From: Chloroflexota bacterium
GTDB lineage: Bacteria > Chloroflexota > Dehalococcoidia > GIF9 > UBA5629
DNA length: 7,024 bases
Reading direction: 5' to 3'
NCBI GenBank assembly: GCA_026389675.1
Contig: JAPLHJ010000115.1
Span: forward strand, 1 to 7,024
The translations under genes were made by a program, and so were the position numbers. The notes under the pieces are model-generated. The model did not search any database. It was not told where the DNA came from and saw only the letters and a list, made by a program, of their open reading frames with translations. Numbering within the stretch: position 1 is the stretch's first letter; the number at the start of each line of letters is the position of its first letter. Shown here piece after piece: positions 1-3,946 of the stretch.

Positions 1-100
1 GCTGGATTTCATGAAGGCCTTCAGCGAGGGTTTTGCCACCATCAAGACCATGCCCTCGGATAAACCGAACGAATTTATCGTGGATATCGTGCCGGTTTAG
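1..100 (+). CDS. C-terminal end of an unidentified plus-strand protein (5' truncated by window edge)
   Basis: An open frame enters from the left edge (first full codon at base 2) and ends at a TAG at 98-100, giving 32 residues that finish in FIVDIVPV. Codon choice is sensible and G/C-rich at third positions, like the neighbouring genes, which supports real coding. No motif is visible and I do not recognise the family. It converges on the carbonic anhydrase-like gene: its TAG at 98-100 overlaps that gene's stop at 97-99, so the two genes share their last bases and leave no room for a separate terminator. The start and most of the gene lie outside the window. Confidence 0.55.
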   Translation, partial: LDFMKAFSEGFATIKTMPSDKPNEFIVDIVPV

Positions 101-600
101 AGCCCCTGTTGCTTGTATTGCTGGCCGAGCTGAACGTAGGCGTCGTTGCCCGCCGTCATCATGGACAGCTTATCTTCGCTGAGCTTTTCCTTGACCCTGG
201 CCGGGCTGCCCATGACCAGCGAACTGGGCGGTATCCTGGTGTTGGGCGTAATCAATGCGCCTGCTGCGATAAAGCATTTTTCGCCGATCTCGGCGCCCTG
301 CAGCACCACGGCGTTGATGCCCACCATTGAGCCGTTGCCGATAGATTTGCAGTGGATGACCGCGCCGTGCCCCACCAGCACGTTGTCCCCGATTATGCAG
401 TCCCAGGAATGTACGATACAGTTGTCCTCGATGGCGGTATTCTTGCCTATGTTTATGCTGCCGAAATCGCCGCGGATCACTGCCCCCGGCCAGATGCTGG
501 CGTTCTCGCCGATGGTTACCTCTCCCACGATATAGGCTGTCTCGCTGACAAATGCCGTGGGGTGTATTTGCGGTGTCTTGCCGTTAAAGCTCTTTATCAT
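97..600 (-). CDS. gamma-class carbonic anhydrase family protein (left-handed beta-helix hexapeptide repeat)
   Basis: This is a 167-residue protein of the gamma carbonic anhydrase / PaaY / YrdA / CaiE family, a trimeric cytoplasmic beta-helix that binds zinc or iron between subunits. Hexapeptide repeats run from about residue 20 to 125 (IGENASIWPGAVIRGD, IGDNVLVGHGAVIH, IGEKCFIAAGALI). The three family metal ligands are seen as His64, His78 and His83, and the conserved Arg43/Asp45 pair is in the RGD motif. The family tail GSPARVKEKLSED follows. The position usually held by Gln, six residues before the first His, is Glu58, so carbonic anhydrase activity is uncertain. The frame extends upstream to a GTG at 616-618, but I chose the ATG at 598-600 because a strong AAAGGAG lies 6 nt before it. 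It is the last gene of the leftward cluster, 73 nt after the phosphoesterase gene. The family is certain; the substrate is not, since many members are acyl-CoA-linked or uncharacterised. Confidence 0.93.
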   Translation of the reverse strand: MIKSFNGKTPQIHPTAFVSETAYIVGEVTIGENASIWPGAVIRGDFGSINIGKNTAIEDNCIVHSWDCIIGDNVLVGHGAVIHCKSIGNGSMVGINAVVLQGAEIGEKCFIAAGALITPNTRIPPSSLVMGSPARVKEKLSEDKLSMMTAGNDAYVQLGQQYKQQGL

Positions 601-606
601 TGTTAT

Positions 607-613
607 CTCCTTT
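607..613 (-). promoter_or_regulatory. Ribosome binding site that fixes the start of the carbonic anhydrase-like gene
   Basis: The minus-strand sequence AAAGGAG lies 6 nt upstream of the ATG at 598-600. It falls inside the longer open frame that could begin at the GTG at 616-618, and so decides in favour of the shorter 167-residue protein. Confidence 0.8.
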
Positions 614-673
614 CGCACAGGCAGCAGTCAACGATTTAAACTGTTTACAGTCGGGGTCGCGGAAGAACGGCCG

Positions 674-1255
674 TTATTGTAAGAAGCTGTGAGGGTTGCT
701 GTTGAGTCCGCAGCAATATGAAATGGCCTTGCTGGCCAGATTGATATATTTGTTGAGATAGAAATAGCGCTTGATCTCGATGGTGATGATCTCGCCCCTG
801 AGCTCCTCTCCGACCGTCAGGACACCGTAACTGCGGTGCATGGCCGGGAACCTTCCGCATACGCTGCCGGGGTTAAAGAACAGCACGCCTTCTTCGATAG
901 TGTTGCGTACCGAGTGCGTGTGCCCGTAGAGGATGGCGTCCATTTTACCTTCGAACTGGGACATCAGCCCCCATTTGAACCCGAAGGGAAAGACGCAGCC
1001 GTGGCCGTGGATGATGCCGATGCGCTTGCCGTTGACCTCCACCAGGTCTTTCTCGGGAAGCCCCGGGATGTGCATGTCGTGATTGCCGGCAACGCCGTGG
1101 AAATCGCTTATCTCTTTGAGGTCGTTGACCAGGTCTTCCGAGTGGAAATCGCCGAGATGGAGGACCATGTCCATGCGGGTGAGCTCATTGATAAGCGAGG
1201 AAGGCAATTCACTGATGCGGTGAACGTGGGTATCAGCTATTACACCTATTCTCAT
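674..1255 (-). CDS. YfcE/MJ0936-type metallophosphoesterase
   Basis: This 193-residue calcineurin-like phosphoesterase belongs to the YfcE/MJ0936 group, small cytoplasmic two-metal enzymes (often Mn) that hydrolyse phosphodiesters; the physiological substrate is generally unknown. All metal-binding blocks are present in order: Asp8-x-His10 (ADTHVH), Gly35-Asp36, GNHD at 57-60, HGH at 83-85 and GHTH at 111-114, followed by the NPGS turn at 128-131. After about residue 160 there is a tail with a Cys-Cys pair (181-182), a little longer than the usual 155-180 residue family size. The ATG at 1253-1255 places the MRIGVIADTH strand at the N-terminus as expected, although its ribosome binding site is weak. 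A repeat-bearing gap of 189 nt separates it from the MoaD-like gene, so it may have its own transcript; I found no convincing promoter. No functional link to the Mo hydroxylase is evident. Confidence 0.93.
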   Translation of the reverse strand: MRIGVIADTHVHRISELPSSLINELTRMDMVLHLGDFHSEDLVNDLKEISDFHGVAGNHDMHIPGLPEKDLVEVNGKRIGIIHGHGCVFPFGFKWGLMSQFEGKMDAILYGHTHSVRNTIEEGVLFFNPGSVCGRFPAMHRSYGVLTVGEELRGEIITIEIKRYFYLNKYINLASKAISYCCGLNSNPHSFLQ

Positions 1256-1315
1256 GATCTTGTTTTACTGACTTCAAATATTCTCACTGGCCAGGTTAAA
1301 TACAGTATAAGTAAA

Positions 1316-1424
1316 GATTGCTTCGTCGCCTGCGGGCTCCTCGCAATGGCATTTTTGTACGGGCTCCTCGCAATGACATTTTTGTACGGGCTCCTCGCAA
1401 TGGCATTTAAAGCATATCATTGCG
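1316..1424. repeat. Interspersed repeat cluster between the MoaD-like and phosphoesterase genes
   Basis: It starts with GATTGCTTCG, continues into GGGCTCCTCGCAATGGCA (itself tandemly repeated, see next entry) and closes with TCATTGCG at 1417-1424, in inverted orientation to the CGCAATGA core. The same core words occur at 1710-1800 and 3835-3934. The cluster begins 20 nt past the stop of the MoaD-like gene. Such CATTGCGAG/GCTTCG repeats are dispersed in many bacterial genomes. No T-run follows on the minus strand, so it is not a textbook intrinsic terminator for the leftward genes. Confidence 0.85.
1334..1408. repeat. 27-nt tandem repeat, 2.8 copies
   Basis: The copies are 1334-1360, 1361-1387 and a partial 1388-1408. 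Each begins GGGCTCCTCGCAATG and continues (G/A)CATTTTTGTAC; the only difference seen within the full copies is one G/A change, and the third copy breaks off after CATTT. The unit is the right half of the interspersed repeat, so it looks like local slippage or unequal exchange of that element. Confidence 0.9.
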
Positions 1425-1444
1425 GGGGGAAATTTGTCCATTTT

Positions 1445-1678
1445 TTACCCGCCGCTGACCAGGCGGAAAAGCTTGACTGAATCATTCTCATTAAGGACCG
1501 TGGCGAACCAGACAGGCGCCTCGTTGACATGGACTATGACAGCCCTCTGGACGTAGCCTGGCAGTTTGAGCAGAGAAAGCAGGTCCCGAACCGTGCAGTT
1601 ATCCGGCACCTCGATCACCGAGTCATTAGGGTAACCCTCTATCTTGAGAAACTTGCTGTAACTGAAGCTGATTTTCAT
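1445..1678 (-). CDS. MoaD/ThiS-like sulfur carrier protein
   Basis: This small 77-residue protein has the size and pattern of a beta-grasp sulfur carrier. It begins with a beta strand (MKISFSYSKFL), followed by a helix region VRDLLSLLKLP (30-40), strands AVIVHVNEAPV (46-56), the family-like NENDSVKLFRLVSGG end, and the exposed C-terminal Gly76-Gly77. In this family that glycine is adenylated by a MoeB/ThiF-type enzyme and then thiocarboxylated, donating sulfur to molybdopterin (MoaD) or thiazole (ThiS). Being next to a molybdopterin enzyme favours a MoaD-like role, but thiamine or another sulfur-transfer pathway cannot be excluded; no MoaE or MoeB partner lies in the window. GAGG sits 6-7 nt before the ATG at 1676-1678. 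It is flanked on both sides by interspersed repeats, 122 nt after the preceding gene. Confidence 0.82.
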   Translation of the reverse strand: MKISFSYSKFLKIEGYPNDSVIEVPDNCTVRDLLSLLKLPGYVQRAVIVHVNEAPVWFATVLNENDSVKLFRLVSGG

Positions 1679-1709
1679 TCGCTTACCTCGTGATTTCTCT
1701 TATGCGCCC

Positions 1710-1800
1710 GGATTGCTTCGTCGCCTGCGGGCTCCTCGCAATGACAATTTTAGTGCGGGCTCCCCACGACCTCGTCATTGCGAGCGAAGCGAAGCAATCC
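1710..1800. repeat. Long imperfect inverted repeat of the interspersed family
   Basis: The left arm 1710-1745 runs from GGATTGCTTCG to CTCGCAATGAC. The right arm 1774-1800 is its reverse complement (GTCATTGCGAG through CGAAGCAATCC), but lacks about nine bases of the middle of the left arm. The spacer is about 28 nt. The outer 11 bases and inner 11 bases of both arms match perfectly, so an RNA hairpin is likely. The right arm ends exactly at 1800, directly against the stop codon (1801-1803) of the small membrane protein gene. No T-run follows on the minus strand. Confidence 0.92.
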
Positions 1801-2172
1801 TTATGGCCGCTTCATCATCCCCATCGAGACCGCTATCATTACGCCGAAGAAGTTGAATATGTTGGGATTGCCCACAAGCTTGAGGTCGTAGTTATTCATG
1901 GCCGTCTGCAGCCCGGTATCCCCGCCGAAAGCCAGCGTTTTAAACCCGATGTCGGCGTTTTCGAAGACCAGTGCAAGATCGTACTCGGTCAATACTTTGT
2001 CGGAGAAAAACTTGCCGTTTCTGAAGATATAGCGCCTGCCCCGGCTGCCGTCCCTGGTCATTATCACATACCTGGTATCGCGGATGGTTAACATCTCCTG
2101 TACCGATTTATTGGTTTTCACCATTATGCTGATGGCCAGGCTGACAACTGACAGCAGCAGCGAAAATAACAT
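1801..2172 (-). CDS. Small membrane-anchored protein with SCP2-like C-terminal domain (hypothetical)
   Basis: This is a 123-residue protein. Residues 1-18 (MLFSLLLSVVSLAISIMV) form one hydrophobic segment followed by Lys residues, giving a likely membrane anchor or uncleaved signal with the rest probably cytoplasmic. Residues 34-120 show a pattern like SCP2 lipid-binding domains: a strand pair around YVIMTRDG and RRYIFRNGKFF, then YDLALVFENADIGFKTL, a helix, YDLKLVGN and a hydrophobic C-terminal helix. The SCP2 link is by pattern only and is weak. A GGAGGT lies 9 nt before the ATG at 2170-2172. The gene follows the FAD subunit gene by 36 nt, so it is almost certainly co-transcribed with the Mo hydroxylase. 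It could tether the complex to the membrane or bind a hydrophobic substrate or quinone; this is inference. The 3' end abuts an inverted repeat with no gap. Confidence 0.75.
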   Translation of the reverse strand: MLFSLLLSVVSLAISIMVKTNKSVQEMLTIRDTRYVIMTRDGSRGRRYIFRNGKFFSDKVLTEYDLALVFENADIGFKTLAFGGDTGLQTAMNNYDLKLVGNPNIFNFFGVMIAVSMGMMKRP

Positions 2173-2208
2173 TTCAGTCGCACCTCCACATTTGATTCAC
2201 TTCAACCA

Positions 2209-3189
2209 TTACTTTCCCGCGCAGGCAAGGATAGACCTTTTTACCATGGTGCGCGCGACAGCAACCATGTATTTATTATGTTCGAGGGGCTTGGCCCCGG
2301 CCACAGCAGCCTGCCCGGCCTCCCCGGCCAGGGCCTCGTCTATACTTTTACCAGTAATGACCTGCTCAGCCTGTGTGGCTCGGTAGGGTACCACGGCCAC
2401 GGCATTGAGGCAGATGCGCGCCGCCGTGACCTTGCCGTCGGCCCTGGTGATGGCGGCCGCGCAGTTCACGATGGGGAAATCGATGGCCTGGCGCAGCGCG
2501 AACTTAAGGAAGGCGCTGGACGTGCCTGCCGCAGGCGCCGGTACCTGTATCTCGGTGACTATCTCATCGGCTTTGAGCACGGTGGTCTTGACCGGCTTGA
2601 CCTCGAAGAAGTCCTGGGCAGCGATGGTGCGCGCCGAGGTCTTTATGCTGGCATTCAGAGCTATCAGGGCTGGCGCGGTGTCGCTGGGATGCACGGCCAT
2701 GCAGCCGCCAGACACGCTGCCGCCGAAGATGGAGTGATAGCGGTTGTCGCCCTTGATGGCATAGCACCTGCCGCCCTTCTTGCGCAGGCAGGAGAAGCGG
2801 TTATTCTGGTTGCGGTAATACCAGCAGCGGATGTCCTGGCAGAGGTTGCCGGCTATAGTGCCCATGTCCCGCAGGTGTGGCGAGGCGGTCCGGCAGGCGG
2901 CCTGTGCCAGGGCGGAGGCCTTCGACCGCACCAGGTCGCTGTGGGCAATCTCGCTGAGCGTGGTCAGGGCGCCTATCTTCAGCATGCCGCCGTCTTCTTT
3001 TATGTAGTTTAGCCCGGGGATGGTTTTGATATTGACCAGCGCCTCAGGGTAGGCCGGCAGTATGGCGTCCTTCATTTTCCCCAGCAGGTCGGTGCCTCCC
3101 GCGATGATGCAGGCCCGGTCGCCGTAGTTTCCCATCAGGGACACCGCCTCGTCGATGCTGTAAGCGTTGAAGTGTTTAAATTCTTTCAC
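2209..3189 (-). CDS. FAD-binding (medium) subunit of a xanthine dehydrogenase-family molybdenum hydroxylase, HcrB-like
   Basis: This 326-residue subunit carries FAD and passes electrons from the [2Fe-2S] subunit to the acceptor. The FAD-binding PCMH fold is shown by the loop AGGTDLL (30-36), TIAGNL (111-116) and the CO-dehydrogenase flavoprotein C-terminal domain from about residue 224. Between these halves is a Cys-rich stretch: Cys117, Cys122, Cys134, Cys142 and Cys163, ending in GGCMAVHPSDTAPALIAL. This resembles the loop that binds an extra [4Fe-4S] cluster in the beta subunit of 4-hydroxybenzoyl-CoA reductase, and is absent from ordinary CoxM/XdhB proteins. The start is GTG at 3187-3189: it gives the family N-terminus (MKEFKHFNAYSIDEAVSL), is preceded by AGGTGG, and the next in-frame Met is residue 19, too far in. 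It lies 16 nt after the small-subunit gene. Substrate class is uncertain. Confidence 0.93.
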   Translation of the reverse strand: MKEFKHFNAYSIDEAVSLMGNYGDRACIIAGGTDLLGKMKDAILPAYPEALVNIKTIPGLNYIKEDGGMLKIGALTTLSEIAHSDLVRSKASALAQAACRTASPHLRDMGTIAGNLCQDIRCWYYRNQNNRFSCLRKKGGRCYAIKGDNRYHSIFGGSVSGGCMAVHPSDTAPALIALNASIKTSARTIAAQDFFEVKPVKTTVLKADEIVTEIQVPAPAAGTSSAFLKFALRQAIDFPIVNCAAAITRADGKVTAARICLNAVAVVPYRATQAEQVITGKSIDEALAGEAGQAAVAGAKPLEHNKYMVAVARTMVKRSILACAGK

Positions 3190-3205
3190 TTTTCACCACC
3201 TGCCT

Positions 3206-3793
3206 TTACTTTTTCGCCGCCTTCATTTTTGCGGCGGCCTCCCGGACAGCTATGGGATGCTGCGGGTAGGTGCTGCAGCGGCAGAGGTTGCCCGCCAGGG
3301 CCTCGACTATCTCCTCCTCGGTCGGGTCCGGGTTGTGGTCGAGCAGGGCCTTGGAGGTGACCACGAAGCCCGGCGTGCAGTACCCGCACTGCATGGCGTG
3401 GTTGTTCACATAGGCTTCGATCAGCGGGTGCCCGTCGGCGGCGATACCCTCCACGGTCTCCACGGTCTTGCCGTCGCACTCGATGGCCAGCATCATGCAG
3501 GAGAGGACAGGCTTGCCGTCCACGATCATAGTGCAGGAACCGCAGGCGCCGCGGTCGCAGAACTGCTTGGCGCCGGTCAGGCCGAGTTTATCATGTATCA
3601 GGTAGTAAAGCGTCCAGTTCGGCTTGACGTGGAACTCGTATTCGGCCCGGTTGATGATCAACTTTATACGCCCCTCGGGAGCCGGCAGGCCGCGTCCCTT
3701 GTGCGACTTGAAGACATGCTCTCTCAGGCCTTCAGCCGTATCCTTTGTTTCCCCGCAGTAGGGGCAGGTCAACTTCGTTATTTCTTTATTCAA
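3206..3793 (-). CDS. [2Fe-2S] small subunit of a molybdenum hydroxylase with N-terminal C2H2 zinc-finger-like extension
   Basis: This 195-residue protein carries electrons from the Mo site to FAD through two [2Fe-2S] clusters. The plant-ferredoxin-type cluster is bound by Cys79, Cys84, Cys87 and Cys99 (FCDRGACGSC...C). The second, in the helical domain, is bound by Cys136, Cys139, Cys171 and Cys173 (CGYC...NLCRC). The core from about residue 41 matches CoxS/HcrC/XdhC-type subunits of about 150-165 residues. The extra 40 residues at the N-terminus contain C10-x2-C13-x12-H26-x4-H31 with Leu23 three before the first His, which fits a C2H2 zinc finger. I chose TTG (3791-3793) because AGAGGAGG lies 7 nt upstream. 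The frame stays open to an ATG at 3905-3907, but that extension would be translated repeat DNA (RAKRSNPS...). The gene is separated from the large-subunit gene by a 153-nt repeat-filled gap and from the FAD gene by 16 nt. Confidence 0.93.
   Translation of the reverse strand: MNKEITKLTCPYCGETKDTAEGLREHVFKSHKGRGLPAPEGRIKLIINRAEYEFHVKPNWTLYYLIHDKLGLTGAKQFCDRGACGSCTMIVDGKPVLSCMMLAIECDGKTVETVEGIAADGHPLIEAYVNNHAMQCGYCTPGFVVTSKALLDHNPDPTEEEIVEALAGNLCRCSTYPQHPIAVREAAAKMKAAKK
3701..3766 (-). other. Region coding the C2H2 zinc-finger-like motif of the small subunit
   Basis: Residues 10-31 read C-P-Y-C, then twelve residues with Leu23, then H-V-F-K-S-H. The spacing C-x2-C-x12-H-x4-H is inside the classical C2H2 range. 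The conserved Phe of DNA-binding fingers is missing. A role in zinc binding, subunit docking or DNA/RNA contact is possible; only the motif is seen. Confidence 0.7.
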
Positions 3794-3800
3794 GTTCTCG

Positions 3801-3808
3801 CCTCCTCT
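3801..3808 (-). promoter_or_regulatory. Ribosome binding site that fixes a TTG start for the small subunit
   Basis: AGAGGAGG on the minus strand lies 7 nt upstream of the TTG at 3791-3793. The same AGAGGAGG with 7-nt spacing precedes the large-subunit ATG, so this is a strong signal used in this operon, and it overrides the upstream in-frame ATG at 3905-3907, which lies inside repeat DNA. Confidence 0.8.
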
Positions 3809-3834
3809 GGTTATTGATATATCTCCACGTTCTT

Positions 3835-3934
3835 CGTCATTGCGAGGCTGCCGCAGCGGCCGCGGCAATCTGTCCCCGCGGGATGGATTGCTTCGCTTCG
3901 CTCGCAATGACGATGTAAAAACGCTCGCAATGAC
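3835..3934. repeat. Composite interspersed repeat / hairpin between large- and small-subunit genes
   Basis: CGTCATTGCGAG at 3835-3846 pairs perfectly with CTCGCAATGACG at 3901-3912 to form a 12-bp stem around a 54-nt loop that is itself GC-rich and partly self-complementary (GCCGCAGCGGCCGCGGC). GGATTGCTTCG lies at 3884-3894 inside the element. A second copy of GCTCGCAATGAC follows at 3923-3934. The element starts 12 nt past the large-subunit stop codon and ends about 27 nt before the small-subunit ribosome binding site, so it sits inside the operon. No T-run follows on the minus strand, so full termination is not predicted; mRNA processing or stability effects are possible. Confidence 0.9.
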
Positions 3935-3946
3935 ATTTTTAGGCGC

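Noticed and set aside
640..651. ACTGT-TT-ACAGT palindrome between the phosphoesterase and carbonic anhydrase-like genes
   Set aside because: Five-base arms are easily found by chance and no second copy or promoter was seen, so an operator cannot be supported.
1256..1315. Possible promoter for the phosphoesterase gene (TATACT-like hexamer on the minus strand)
   Set aside because: No -35 box at proper spacing could be matched, and the stretch is merely A/T-rich.
1316..1424. CRISPR array
   Set aside because: The copies are adjacent 27-nt tandem units without unique spacers, and no cas genes are near.
836..1480. 214-residue plus-strand open frame
   Set aside because: It is antisense to the metallophosphoesterase, whose motifs are complete, and ends in repeat-derived LLAMTFLYG copies.
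1690..2091. Plus-strand open frame starting in the repeat and running across the small membrane protein gene
   Set aside because: Its first part is the typical spurious translation of this dispersed repeat (DCFVACGLLAMT), and the rest is antisense to a gene with a good ribosome binding site and membrane segment.
2278..3012. 244-residue plus-strand open frame opposite the FAD subunit gene
   Set aside because: It is a G+C-driven shadow of a clearly recognised gene, with no motif of its own.
3794..3907. N-terminal extension of the small subunit to an ATG at 3905-3907
   Set aside because: The extra 38 residues are translated repeat DNA, and the strong ribosome binding site AGAGGAGG sits before the TTG at 3791-3793.
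3835..3934. Intrinsic terminator for the leftward operon
   Set aside because: There is a strong stem, but on the minus strand no T-run follows it; the T-run at 3936-3940 lies on the plus-strand side, where no gene ends.
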